Positions 11,291 to 21,439 of a DNA stretch of 64,000 bases are shown here, one piece after another; positions within the stretch are counted from its first letter, which is position 1, and each line of letters starts with the position of its first letter. A model generated the notes under the pieces. It saw nothing but the letters and a program-made list of their open reading frames with translations, made no database searches and was not told the DNA's origin. The position numbers were made by a program, and so were the translations under genes. The DNA comes from Mugil cephalus (Eukaryota; Chordata; Actinopteri; Mugiliformes; Mugilidae): the NCBI RefSeq assembly GCF_022458985.1, contig NC_061781.1:884001-948000 (forward strand), written 5' to 3'.

Positions 11291-12676
11291 CAATTTTAAT
11301 TATTGCATTTAGCAGAGATTGTTAGCGGAGTAGCCAAAATGGCTACATGTGCGACTACCTTGCTGCCTCACCACCTGCCCCCGGATATCCTGCTTAGGAA
11401 AGCAAACAAAAAAATAGCTGATCTCAAAGAAGATATCCGCAGACTCTTGGTTGAACTCCGTGAGAAAGACTCCCTGCTATCCAGCTTCATGGACGTCGCG
11501 GCTAAGCAGTGCTCAAAGCCAGCCAAGCTCAACACAAGTCTCCAGGACACAGTAAAATGGGATCCTACTACTGGCCCCCAGAACGCCTGTTCTACCCCAT
11601 GTCCGTAAGAGTCCTGGACCAAGTAGTGGGTAGTACGTGGACACAGGGAGACCATGGGCAATGATCCCCCTCCTTGGCTTCTGGACACCTCCAACCACTT
11701 TGAGCCACTGGTGGCGGCTGACCCCCCCGGCCTATTTGACAGACGACCGGGTGTCAGGACACACCGCTAGCCGGTATCTGAACACAGCACCTGTCAACCC
11801 TGCTGATTTTCCGCCTCTGGTCCCTGACAGCGCCGGGATGGTCATCTCCACTGCACCATCTCATCCTCCTGATCGTCCATCCACCCAGTCGTCAGCCTCC
11901 TCCACCCGGTGCAGGTTGCTCAAAGAAGCCGTCCTCTGACATGTCCTAGGCCACACTTGCCGTGGTCCTGCAAACCCACCACCCACCGAGTGCGCCTGTT
12001 CCACCGTGCTAAGGGACCACGGTGGGTTCAGGCAGGCAGGATCTGGGGGCCCTCAGTGTGGCTGGTCCTGCTTCTGTTTCTGGGAATGGGTATTTCCCAA
12101 GTCATGTGGGACCCCGGCACTCGGCTCAGTCCCGTGCCCCCCGCACCTCCAGGGAGCCAGAGGCCCGCACTCAGGAGCAGCGAGCCCCCTCCGTGCTGGT
12201 GGTCTGGACCTTCATGGTCCGTCACGTGGCAGTTCATCACTGCCGGACCTTCTGCCATCCTGGCGCTCGCGTTAAGGAGGTTGCATTGTCCGCTCTACAA
12301 CCGACCACGCGACACAGCTCGGCCTCCACGGTGGTCATCGAGGCTGGCATTAACGACCTCAAGAGCCAGCAATCAGGGGTCCTCAAGCAAGATTTTACTG
12401 AACTTATTGACCACCTGCTGGATACGGGGAAGCGGCTGATTATCTCCTGTCCGCTTCCCCCACCTCGTTACGGTGACGTCACCACCAGCCCTGATACCCT
12501 TTGTGGACAATTTTACTGTGTTTTAAAACAGGCCCAGCCTTTTTTAACATGATGGCCTCCACTTAAACCAGGAGGGTTTAAGACTTTTATCTATTAACAT
12601 AGACCTGATCATCCACTCCACCTCATGACTCACCTACAGTGACACGCCTTCCCCCACTGCATCCACACACACTATA
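11291..12676 (+). mobile_element. CR1/L2-like LINE, ORF1 region with esterase-type domain
   Basis: ORF1 begins near 11340 with a coiled-coil-like stretch (KANKKIADLKEDIRRLL, then VELREKDSLLSSFM, about 11398-11492). After frame breaks it enters a 176-codon frame (12022-12552) with VEAGINDLKSQQ-like and KRLIISCPLPPPRYGDV motifs, typical of the SGNH-hydrolase (esterase) domain in ORF1 of CR1/L2-like LINEs. The copy is damaged by several frameshifts. It continues after the Tc1-like insertion, at 14281-14814, where ORF2 starts. The target site of that insertion is the untranslated spacer between ORF1 and ORF2. Confidence 0.75.
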
Positions 12677-12684
12677 CAGGTGCT

Positions 12685-12763
12685 GGCCAGTAAATTAGAA
12701 TATCATCAAAAAGTTGAATTATTTCAGTAATTCCATTCAAAAGGTGAAACTTGTATACTGTAT
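12685..12763 (+). repeat. Left outer terminal inverted repeat of the Tc1-like element
   Basis: Begins GGCCAGTAAATTAG and ends near GTATACTGTAT. It is the exact inverted match of 14201-14279. Confidence 0.92.
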
Positions 12764-12993
12764 ACTTTCCTTCCACACATAGTGATATATTTCAAGTGTT
12801 TATTCATTTTCATTTTTTTTATTACAACTGACAGCTAATGAAAACACCAAATTCAGTACCTCAGAAAATTAGAATATTCTGAAAAGGCTCAATATAGAAG
12901 ACACCTGGTGCCACACTAATCAGCTGATTAACTCAAAACACCTGCAAAGGCCTTTAAAAGGTTCCTCAGTCTTGTTCTGAAGGCTCCACAATC

Positions 12994-13998
12994 ATGGGGA
13001 AGACTTCTGACTTAACAGTTGTCCAAAAGACGACCATTGACACCTTGTACAAGGAGGGCAAGACACAAAAGTTGATTGCTAAAGAAGCTGGCTGTTCGCA
13101 GAGCTCTGTGTCCAAGCACATTAACAGACAGGCGAAGGGACGGAAAAAATGTGGTAGAAAAAAGTGTACAAGCTCTAGGGATAACCGCACCCTGCAGAGA
13201 ATTGTGACGACAAACCCATTCAAAAATGTGGGGGAGATCCACAAAGAGTGGACTGCAGCTGGAGTCAGCGCTTCAAGAACCACCACGAAGAGACGCATGA
13301 AAGACATGGGATTCAGCTGTCGCATTCCGTGTGTCAAGCCACTCTTGAACAAGAAACAGCGTAAGAAGCGTCTCGCCTGGGCCAAGGATAAAAAGGACTG
13401 GACTGCTGCTGAGTGGTCCAAAGTTATGTTTTCTGATGAAAGCAAATTTTGCATTTCCTTTGGAAATCAAGGACCCAGAGTCTGGAGGAAGAGCGGAGAA
13501 GCACAGAATCCACGTTGCATGAGGTCCAGTGTAAAGTTTCCACCGTCAGTGATGGTGTGGGGTGCCATGTCATCTGCCGGTGTTGGCCCACTCTGTTTCC
13601 TGAGGTCCAAAGTCAATGCAGCTGTCTACCAGGAAGTTTTAGAGCACTTCATGCTTCCTGCTGCTGACCAACTTTATGGAGATGCCGATTTCACTTTTCA
13701 ACAGGACTTGGCACCTGCACACAGTGCCAAAACCACCAGTACCTGGTTCAAGGACCATGGTATCCCTGTCCTTGATTGGCCAGCAAACTCGCCTGACCTT
13801 AACCCCATAGAAAATCTATGGGGTATTGTGAAGCGGAAGATGCAATGCGCTAGACCCAACAATGCAGAGGAGCTGAAGACGACTATCAGAGCAACCTGGG
13901 CTCTCATAACACCTGAGCAGTGCCACAGACTGATCGAGTCCATGCCACGCCGCATTAATGCAGTGATTGAGGCAAAAGGAGCCCCGACTAAGTATTGA
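12994..13998 (+). CDS. Tc1-like DD34E transposase, intact open reading frame
   Basis: This 334-residue protein is full length for the family (about 340). It catalyses cut-and-paste movement of the host element in the nucleus. Residues 1-50 form the first helix-turn-helix (CSQSSVSKHINRQ), followed by a basic linker with RKKCGRKK (51-57), a likely DNA-contact and nuclear-entry segment, then a second helix-turn-helix to about 115. The catalytic triad is visible: D148 in MFSDESKF, D238 in FQQDLAPAH, E273 in SPDLNPIENLWG, with 34 residues between the last two. The start is the only upstream methionine that includes the whole first helix. No stop or frameshift interrupts it, unlike almost every other transposon gene in this window. 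Activity cannot be judged from sequence alone, and the truncated right terminus may make this copy immobile. Confidence 0.95.
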   Translation: MGKTSDLTVVQKTTIDTLYKEGKTQKLIAKEAGCSQSSVSKHINRQAKGRKKCGRKKCTSSRDNRTLQRIVTTNPFKNVGEIHKEWTAAGVSASRTTTKRRMKDMGFSCRIPCVKPLLNKKQRKKRLAWAKDKKDWTAAEWSKVMFSDESKFCISFGNQGPRVWRKSGEAQNPRCMRSSVKFPPSVMVWGAMSSAGVGPLCFLRSKVNAAVYQEVLEHFMLPAADQLYGDADFTFQQDLAPAHSAKTTSTWFKDHGIPVLDWPANSPDLNPIENLWGIVKRKMQCARPNNAEELKTTIRATWALITPEQCHRLIESMPRRINAVIEAKGAPTKY

Positions 13999-14200
13999 GT
14001 GCTATACATGCGCATGCTTTTCATGTTCATTCTTTTCAGTTGGCCAACATTTCTAAAAAAAAACATTTTTTTCATTGGCCTTTTCAATATTCTAATTTTT
14101 TGAGATGCCAAATTTGGAGTTTTCATTAGTTGTCACTTATAAATATCAAAATTAAAAGAAATAAACATTGGAAATACATCGGTCTGTGTGCATTGCATGA

Positions 14201-14279
14201 ATACAGTATACAAGTTTCACCTTTTGAATGGAATTACTGAAATAATTCAACTTTTTGATGATATTCTAATTTACTGGCC
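14201..14279 (-). repeat. Right outer terminal inverted repeat of the Tc1-like element
   Basis: Inverted match of 12685-12763. It is followed by one G and then the TA target dinucleotide, so the outermost bases present on the left are absent here. Confidence 0.92.
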
Positions 14280-14280
14280 G

Positions 14281-14814
14281 TACACAACCCCTCTTCACCG
14301 CCCCTAGAAGCACCGGACAATATTCACACAATCCCAACAATTATTACACACAGATGAACTAGACCCCGGACTGTTTTTAGACCAAATAGTGTTTTTAATA
14401 TTCCGCTAAAACGACATTAGGAGCACACGTTCAGCACAGACATTAAAATGGCCGTGCTGAATGTGCGCTTTCTAGGAAACAAATCTTTTATCATTAGTGA
14501 TGTAATTTTAGATAATAACCTGGACTGCCTTCTTCTTACAGAGACATGGCTTGGCACCTATGCACCTGCTGTTCTGACTGAGGCTTCCCAACCAAATTTT
14601 AACTTTTTATTTTCCAACAGGGGGGACAAAAGAGGAGGAGGGACTGCATCGATTGTAAAAAATAATATGTACTCAAATGAAACTCTTTTTAACAGTTACA
14701 CATCATAGCACACAGCACACAGTTCAACGATCCCGCCGCCGAAGTCCCCATGATCCCCCCGAGGACAGACGGCAAAACAACCATTAACACACTAATAATA
14801 ACCTAAATAGGTTA
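14281..14814 (+). mobile_element. CR1/L2-like LINE, start of ORF2 (endonuclease)
   Basis: This is the continuation of the LINE broken by the Tc1-like element. The frame from 14448 gives MAVLNVRFLGNKS and LDCLLLTETWLGTYA, then NRGDKRGGGTA, which are the first blocks of the apurinic-type endonuclease domain. The frame is lost near 14700 and the element ends against an antisense gypsy fragment. Confidence 0.75.
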
Positions 14815-16529
14815 TTCTTCACTGAGCTATGGGCAACATGCAGCCACTCTGTCAGGTGCATTTTTCAAAAAAAACCTCAGTAAACTGAGGTCCATTGCCG
14901 GAGACAATGCACTCTGGGTTGCAATGGTGGCTGAAAGTGGACGTCAGGAACTTTAAAATGTCCGCTGTCGTGGCACTGTGGAAGAAGGCCATTTCAGGCC
15001 AATTAGTAGTAGTCTGTTAGCGTTATGGTGTAATGGCAGGCAGGGGGAGTTGTTTCAAACGGCCCGACCATATCAAGGCCCAGTTTCTGCCATGGGCCCT
15101 CAGGGAGTCGGACAGGTTGTAGGGGAGCATATCATTTGACTGGAGGGAAAAGAGGAGACTATGCAGGTCTGAACCTCTGTGTCCATTTTTGGCCACCAGT
15201 ATAGATCTTGCAGGCACTGTTTTGTACATACAACTCCCTGGTGAGACTCATGAGCTAAAGCTATCAAGGTCTGGCGCACAGCGGACGGCACCAGGAGTCT
15301 CGAGCCTCTGTCTGTCACTGAGAGCTCTTCTCTCACCTTGTAGTAGGGGTTCATGTCTTGGTGCACCGTTCTGATGGAAGGAGGCTAGCCACGGTGACTT
15401 TGTTCACACGGAGCTGTCATTTCAGGGCATGAAGAGCAAGCAGTTTCAAAAGGGGAGATGAGAAAGGCAGTCAGCGGTGTAGTTCTGATACCCAGGGCAG
15501 TACACCATGTCGTGATCAAAGCAGAGTAGGCGTACAGACCAGCGTGCCACACGCATCCCAGCTCTGTTCCCAGTGGTAAGTGCCTGGTGATCCGTGCGCA
15601 AGGTAAAAAGACGGCCCCATAAGGATGTGTGCCATTTTTCTGTAGCCCACACATGCCAGCGCCTCTTCTTCAACCACTGAGTACTTGCGTTCCGTTGTAG
15701 TAAGACGCGAAAACCACAGGTTTCTCAATGCCGTCAGGCTGCATTTGAGCAAACACCTCACCCAGTCCACAGTCGCTTGCATCTGCGGAGACAACTAAGT
15801 GGAGTGTGGGGTTGTAGAGGGACTAGCTATCAGGAGCTTTTTAAACCTCTTCAGAACTGCTTTGAGCGGCGTCAGTCCATGTAAGGAGTCAGGACACATG
15901 GCCTAAGAAGGACCTCAGGGTGGCTGCATTGGAAGGGGGCTGAGGATGAGGATCCTAACAGGATTGCATCAATATGTTCTCGATCAGGCAGGATCCCCTC
16001 AGCCGTGATGACATGACTGGGGAAGCGCAATGTAGTCTGCTTGAAATGGCACTTGTTGTCATTCAGGACTAGACTGGCCTCTTTTTGTTTCAGCAGGACA
16101 GTTCCAAGGCTCTGGTCATGATCACATCATCTAGGTAGTTTTGCACACCAGGTATGCCTTGTCGGATTGTCACCATCATTTTTTGAAAAGCAGAGGGCGC
16201 CGACGCCAAGCCGTAAGGCACTGTGTAAAACCTGAAGAGACCCTTGTGCGTAATGAAGGCATGTCTCTACTGTCCTCGTGGAGAGACAAGTCATAGAGAA
16301 TACCTTAGCTCCTTGCAGGTTGGCCAGTAGTTCATTGATGTGAGACAGTGGATAGCTGACCATGACCACTGCTTTGTTTGGTTCCACCACTTTTCTTAGT
16401 GGTGACCATGATGGGGGAACCCAGGCAAATGCATCAATCTTCTCTATGAGTCTCTGACTGCAAAAGGCAAAAGCCGCAGCTTCTGAAGCACTGGTGTGAT
16501 GGTGGTGTCAAGCTTAACCTTATGCACAA
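14815..16529 (-). mobile_element. Ty3/gypsy pol remnant: reverse transcriptase, RNase H and integrase
   Basis: On the minus strand, from high to low coordinates, are reverse-transcriptase blocks (KVVEPNKAVVMVSYPL, then HINELLANLQGAKVFSM, about 16280-16400), RNase H (TTTERKYSVVEEEALA, then FTLRTDHQALTT and DHDMVYCPGYQNYTADCL, 15450-15720), the zinc-binding integrase start (HESHQGVVCTKQCLQDLYWW, about 15180-15260) and the integrase core (NPECIVSGNGPQFTEVFF, about 14860-14920). The domain order is that of chromovirus/gypsy pol. Stops and frameshifts occur throughout. The element continues past an inserted LINE at 17876. Confidence 0.88.
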
Positions 16530-17875
16530 AGTTCTTTAATTCAATTCAATTCAGTTCAATTCAGTTTTATTTATATAGCACCGATAACAATACAAATTGA
16601 AGAGAGTGAGACCCAGCGGTTAGTAATAGAAAAATAAATTATAAGAGATGAAAAATAAATTATAAGACATTAGAGGACAGGAGCCAGAGAAGAGAGAGTA
16701 GAGGACATGTCCTCAGTGCATCATCCCCCTGCAGCCTAGGCCTATAGCAGCAAAGCAAAGGGATGATTAAATCCAGCCCTAACTATAAGCTTTGTCAAAA
16801 AGGAAGGTCTTAAGCCTGACCTTAAAAGTAAAGAAGGTGTCTGCCTCCCTAACCCAAACTGGGAGCTGGTTCCACAGGAGAGGAGCCTGATAGCTGAAGG
16901 CTCTACCTCCCATTCTACTTTTAGAAACTCTAGGAACCACAGGTAGACCTGCACTTAGTGATCTTAGTCATCTGTTGGGACAATATGGTACTATGAGGTC
17001 TTTCAGATATGATAGAGCTAGGCCTTTCAAGGCCTTGTATGTAAGGAAGAGGATTTTAAATTGAATTCTAGATTTTGTCGGGAGCCAATGAAGAGAAGCT
17101 AAAACTGGGGTAATATGATCTCTCTTGGTTAATTCCTCTCAGTGCTCTTGCTGCAGCGTTTTGAATCAAGTGGAGGGTTTAAAGAGCTACTTGGACAGCC
17201 AGACAGTAATGAGTTACAATAACCCAGCTTGGAAGACACAAATGCATAAACTAGAAAAGATGTTCCTAATTTTGACGATATTACGAAGGTGAAAGAAAGC
17301 AGTCCTGGTCACCTGCTTTATGTGAGAATTAAATGACATAGTCTGGTCAAATATAACACCAAGGTTTTTCACAGTAGTACTGGAGGCTACAGTAATGCCA
17401 TCCAACTAAAGCAGGTGATTAGATAATGAATCTCTGACATGTTTAGGGCCAAATACAATGACTTCTGTTTTGTCTGACGTTAAAAGTAGAAAGCACATGT
17501 CATCCAAGCTTTTATGTCTTTAAGGCATGCTTGGAGTTTAACCAGCTGATCAGTTCCATCTGGTTTAATGGATAAATATACCTGGGTATCATCTGTGTAG
17601 AAATGGAAGTTTATGCCTTGCTTTCTAATAACATTGCCTGAGGGAAGCATGTATAATGTGAATAATACTGGTCCTAGCATAGGACCCTGAGGAACTCCAT
17701 AGCTTACTCTGTTAATATAGAAGAATTGTTGTTTACATGGACAAACTGAAATCTGTCTGACAGATATGATTCAAACCAGTCTAATGCAATTCCTGTAATC
17801 TTGATCACATTTTCAAGTCTCTGTAGTAGAATACTGTGATCAATAGTGTAAAATGCAGCACTAAGATCTTTACAC
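16530..17875 (-). mobile_element. 5'-truncated CR1/L2-like LINE inserted into gypsy pol
   Basis: The 3' tail faces left, with a (TTCAAT)n-type repeat and TTTTATTTATATAGCACC in complement at 16540-16585. Minus-strand coding follows: [16 protein letters not shown] (about 17820), MLGPVLFTLYMLP and GINFHFYTDDTQVYLS with a degenerate YTDD in place of YADD (17560-17680), then TVKNLGVIFDQTMSFNSHIK (about 17310-17390) and SSQFGLGRQTPSLLL near the C-terminus. The order fits the second half of a CR1/L2-like reverse transcriptase. The left flank (gypsy RT) and right flank (gypsy) indicate that it inserted into the gypsy copy. Confidence 0.88.
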
Positions 17876-18060
17876 ACCCAATGTCAGAGGTGTTGTAGTG
17901 CTTGTAAACATGTGGGCGGCATTTTGGCTGACGTGAGGACAGTATCCCCTCTGATGCACAGGTCCAGGGCGGTGAATAAGTCCATATGTAACAGGTAAGC
18001 CTTTAAAGAAGGAAGAACAGTAACTAGGTTCAATGGCCAGAGATATCAGAAGTTCTAAGA
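17876..18060 (-). mobile_element. Continuation of the gypsy remnant beyond the LINE
   Basis: The minus strand reads DLFTALDLCIRGDTVLTSAK and PPTCLQALQHL, which resemble gypsy coding sequence upstream of the reverse transcriptase. It matches the orientation of the pol fragment at 14815-16529, so the LINE between them is an insertion. Confidence 0.5.
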
Positions 18061-18360
18061 TTGACTACGGAGCCCGGGATTGACCAACCTATGCACAAGA
18101 ACGACACAAACACAGCTTACTCTTTAAGGAACAATGATGCTTCCCTATTTATTACAAGATAGGAAGACCACATTAATTGCACAGTTTATAGCAAATCTTA
18201 CCTGGGTAAGATTTGAAAAAATAAAGTTTTGCACCTGCTTGCATTTCTAAAGTTCAGTTCAGTCAACACGTATAAGTGCAAAATCCATCCCACCTCACTT
18301 GTGTGTGGGTGGTGTGTGTATGTGTGTAACGACGTAAAAAGGATTCAGGGTCCGTGCCGG

Positions 18361-18408
18361 CGTATCTCTAAAGCCAGATTTCCATACACGGCCTACCTCC
18401 ACACCGCC
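18361..18408 (+). repeat. Left arm of a 45-bp inverted repeat around an LTR
   Basis: Contains AAAGCCAGATTTCCATACAC and GCCTACCTCCACACCGCCCC. It pairs as an inverted repeat with 19148-19196, with a few mismatches. Confidence 0.75.
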
Positions 18409-18483
18409 CCGCACCGCCCACTTTAAATTGCTATTTAAATTGCTATTGCTATTAGAAGGGGGGCGGAAAGAAGACAAACGGAT

Positions 18484-19075
18484 TGTTGTATATTGATGCG
18501 CTGAAGAAAGAAGTGATCACCGTAAGTCTTATCTTGCATTAAAAAAGGTTTATTACAAGAAAGAACAATGTCAAAAACTCTTGCCAAATCTGAGAGAGCT
18601 TCTGGCCAATCGTTGAATCCCCTCTCTCGTTCAGCTCCAACAGTCCCCTTATATATGTTGCTCAACCCCAAAACCCCCATTCATAAACAAAGAGAACTTA
18701 TCTCCTTACGTCTAGTTAGTTTCATGAGCTGGCATCTGGTAAATGATCTTTTGACCTTTAAATTTTGTACACATTCCAAACACCCAAAAACAGGAAAAGG
18801 GACAGAAGAGAAAAACAAGAAGACCATATACTACAGGATACTTTTCTGGGTACTTTTTAGTACCTCCTCCGCTAAGTTTTTATCTTTTATTACGTTCATT
18901 GTGTTCTGCTCGAAAGCTCTGCATAACAGTTGTTTTCTTTTGTTCACTGGTTGTTGAAACATAACTTTACTGTGTAGCCCGCTGTTGCTAGTAGCAACAA
19001 GCGTGGGTGTGGCTAAAGCCCGCAAAACCAGGGGGAATGGGTCACTCCTAAGCAATGGAAAAGGTAGTCAAAACA
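18484..19075 (-). mobile_element. Putative solo LTR with TATA box and poly(A) signal
   Basis: On the minus strand CATATATAAGGGG (about 18648-18660) is a TATA box, and the sequence after CATTGTTCTTTCTTG carries AATAAA (about 18550-18558), ending near GCGCATCAATATACA. This order (promoter, initiation, poly(A) signal, short tail) is that of an LTR. A diverged plus-strand relative with the same elements is at 60710-60960. No internal genes are attached. The left end is approximate. Confidence 0.6.
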
Positions 19076-19084
19076 GCTGGGGAT

Positions 19085-19150
19085 GTGTGGGGTGGTGAGG
19101 AGTCAGAATCAGAATTACTTTATTGATCCCAGGGGGAAATTATTTCCTTG
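19085..19150 (-). repeat. LINE 3'-tail-like fragment
   Basis: TCAGAATCAGAATTACTTTA followed by TTGATCCCAGGGGGAAATT is the complement of a widely repeated fish LINE tail, recognised from memory. Confidence 0.45.
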
Positions 19151-19196
19151 CGGGGCGATGTGGAGGTAGGGCATGTATGGAAATACGGCTTTAGTA
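19148..19196 (-). repeat. Right arm of a 45-bp inverted repeat around an LTR
   Basis: Contains GGGGCGATGTGGAGGTAGGG and ATGTATGGAAATACGGCTTT, the inverted counterpart of 18361-18408. Confidence 0.75.
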
Positions 19197-20074
19197 TGCT
19201 TCGAGGTCTGGTTCGCAATCAAACTTTGACTGGCTCCAATATCCAGGTAGGTCCAACTCTCCATGGGTCCAACGAAAAACAAAACCTGACCTACGATAAG
19301 TAGGATCAGAGCATTAATTTTAATTTTCCTTAACTCTCAGTGAATTGTAGAACATAAACCATGTTAAATATACACAAACTCTATTTTAATGGAGAATAAC
19401 TATTTTTACTGAATTACTGTTATAATATGACATCACAATTCTCAGTAATAAAATAAACAGCACATTATGCTATTGAAATGACTTCTCAAAATCAACAGTA
19501 TCGAAATATCCTGTGCTCTTTACATGGTAATTAGCACACAACATCAGCCATTCAGAAAGAAAAATATATAATGTGCACAGTTGGTAAATTGTGGCTAAAT
19601 GCGCTTAAAATCACAGATTAAGTCCTAAACACACACACAATACGCTCAGTGTGCACAAAAAAAGAGTAAACAAAGAGAAAACAAACGTCTCATATGCACC
19701 TTTAAAATGTTAGATTAATGCTTCAGTATTTATCTATCTAGTGTGTCTGCTCTGATGCTAATTAGCACCGGGAGCTAGCGCTCCGACATTAGCTCGTATG
19801 CTAACAGTTGGCTCATGTCGCCATTAGCATTAGTGCTTTAGCATTTAGCATTTCAAAACAGTTGCTCACCGATGCGTTTCTGAAACGCGTTCTATGTTTT
19901 TTATTGTTTCACTGTCCCATAGGTTGTGTCCTGACTCAACCCGTGTTCAATGTGGCTTGCTCTCTCTCCTAGCAGCTTCAGAAGAAGTGAATTTGCTCCA
20001 ATTGGGTCAATGGGTGGGAGCTTCTCCCCGATTGGATGAAAGACAGTCTCCAACCCATCTTTCAGATTAACTCT
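19197..20074. other. Unassigned AT-rich sequence with GCTAGC/TTAGCA-rich stretch
   Basis: No gene was seen. Between about 19755 and 19855 there are many TTAGCA/TGCTAA motifs without a regular period. Confidence 0.45.
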
Positions 20075-20215
20075 CATCTCATCTCATCTCATTTTCCGTA
20101 CCGCTTAATCCTCACTAGGGTTGCGGGGGTTGCTGGAGCCTATCCCAGCTGGCATCAGGCGAGAGGCGGTGTACACCCGGGACAAGTCGCCAGCCAATCA
20201 CAGGGCTTCAGATTA
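20075..20215 (-). repeat. High-copy fish repeat with (CATCT)n tail, minus orientation
   Basis: A (CTCAT)n start is followed by CCGCTTAATCCTCACTAGGG and GAGCCTATCCCAGCTGGCAT. The same consensus is found in the opposite orientation at 22560-22830 and 33905-34130. It resembles a widespread teleost retroposon tail, known to me by recall only. Confidence 0.75.
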
Positions 20216-20641
20216 ACTCTATATAATTTATTTTATTACAGTTATATTTATCTTTTTAAGTGAACATCTGTTTTCTTAATTAATCATCAACAAAACATTA
20301 TATTTAATGAATTGATTTTTCCACTATGAATTTCACAGTTTTTTCAATTATCAATTATCTTTGTTTTTAATACATGATGAACTATTTTTAATACAGATTT
20401 TTAACCTGGGTTACACCATTCCCTCTTAAATCTATGCATGCCTCTATGCATGGGAACTGCTGTCCAGTAACAGGTTGATCTGTTCGGCCTCCAATAGCAC
20501 ATCGGTAAGTGCGATGCTCAGGCCTTGCAACAGAGATCGAACAACAGACACCAGTGGACTGCATAAACACTGCAGTCATTCAGGCCTCTCTCTGTTTCTG
20601 GTTGAACGTCGTACAGTATCACAGGTAACTCCTGAACCATT
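20216..20641. other. Unassigned sequence left of the LTR
   Basis: No gene was identified. A GGTAAGT at 20504-20510 has the form of a consensus splice donor. Confidence 0.4.
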
Positions 20642-20928
20642 TGTTACGTGTCATGTGTTTTGTTTCTATCCCTTTGTATGTGTCTGCCATGTTTCTATGT
20701 TTAAGGTGCAGTTTCCTGAGGGATGATTGAGGGCACCTGCATGAAGCTATGGGTGCGGCCTATATAAGTGGATCCTCCCCCCGCCCTTGCTCTCTCTCAA
20801 CTCCCTGGCACAAGATCCCAGCCCTTGTTTGTGTTGCACTTCTTTTTGTTGTAAATAAATGTTATTCTTTCGCATGGTACCTAGTATGGTGTCCCTTAAT
20901 GTGTTGTGACTTTGAGCTGGTTGTAACA
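20642..20928 (+). mobile_element. Solo LTR, 287 bp
   Basis: Starts TGTTACGTGTCATG and ends GGTTGTAACA, so the ends TGTTAC/GTAACA form a short inverted repeat with TG...CA. TATATAAG (20760-20767) is a TATA box and AAATAAATG (20855-20863) a poly(A) signal, correctly ordered. The LTR at 27961-28499 also has TGTTACG...CGTAACA ends, so the two may be related. CCTGAACCA occurs just before the LTR (20631-20639) and again shortly after it (20940-20948). No internal retroelement sequence on this strand is attached. Confidence 0.75.
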
Positions 20929-20997
20929 AGCCCTATGTCCTGAACCACTATTAATCTGTCTTTCACCAGGGACTCCATCTCCATTGGACATTGGTAG

Positions 20998-21200
20998 GTA
21001 AGTATTTACTTGATGGTTCTTTAGTCTTTACTTCTTTTTCAGGTACTGTGCAAGAGAAAGCAGCAGGCAGAACTACAGGTAAGTCAGGTCTGCTTCAGTG
21101 CTGCGTGAGTTGCCAGATGGGTTAGCAGGTAAGTGATTGTCACTCGCTGGAGCATCAGCAGGTAAGTGTTATTCACCGACTGGAGCGTCAACAGGTAAGT
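20998..21200 (+). repeat. Cluster of five GGTAAGT motifs, partly a 33-bp tandem repeat
   Basis: GGTAAGT occurs at 20998, 21078, 21128, 21161 and 21194. The last three are in a 33-bp repeat (AGCAGGTAAGTG followed by CACTCGCTGGAGCATC-like sequence). Each is a near-perfect vertebrate 5' splice site context. Confidence 0.85.
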
Positions 21201-21439
21201 GTTGTTTGGATAGGTTCCTCCCCTCATTCTTTGAGGAAAGAGTCTCAAATGGATGTTTGATCAAGGAACTTCATAGACAGTTGTAAATTTCGCAGGCTGC
21301 TCTCTGAACCACTCATATGCAATGTCACCCTCAGAGTTGCACTGATCATTTCAACAGACTTTCATGTTCACGGCTTGCGTGGCTTTGGCAAATTTGGCTT
21401 TTCAACACTCAGTGAAAGAGAACCACAGGGAAGTATGAG

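Larger units (their letters stand above)
12677..14280 (+). mobile_element. Nearly complete Tc1-like transposon (IR/DR type), 1,604 bp
   Basis: The element is flanked by TA dinucleotides (12675-12676 and 14281-14282), the target duplication of Tc1/mariner elements. Outer terminal repeats of 79 bp (12685-12763 and 14201-14279) are identical by eye. Shorter inner repeats carrying AAAATTAGAATATT (about 12866-12880 and 14085-14100) give the IR/DR layout. An uninterrupted transposase lies between. The left terminus has CAGGTGCT before the GGCCAG block, whereas the right terminus has only a single C there, so about seven terminal bases are missing on the right. The insertion splits a LINE. Intact coding and matched arms suggest a young copy. 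Confidence 0.93.

Noticed and set aside
12966..14126. Minus-strand frames of 162 and 142 codons in the Tc1-like element
   Set aside because: They are shadows of the transposase, which has the catalytic motifs on the plus strand.
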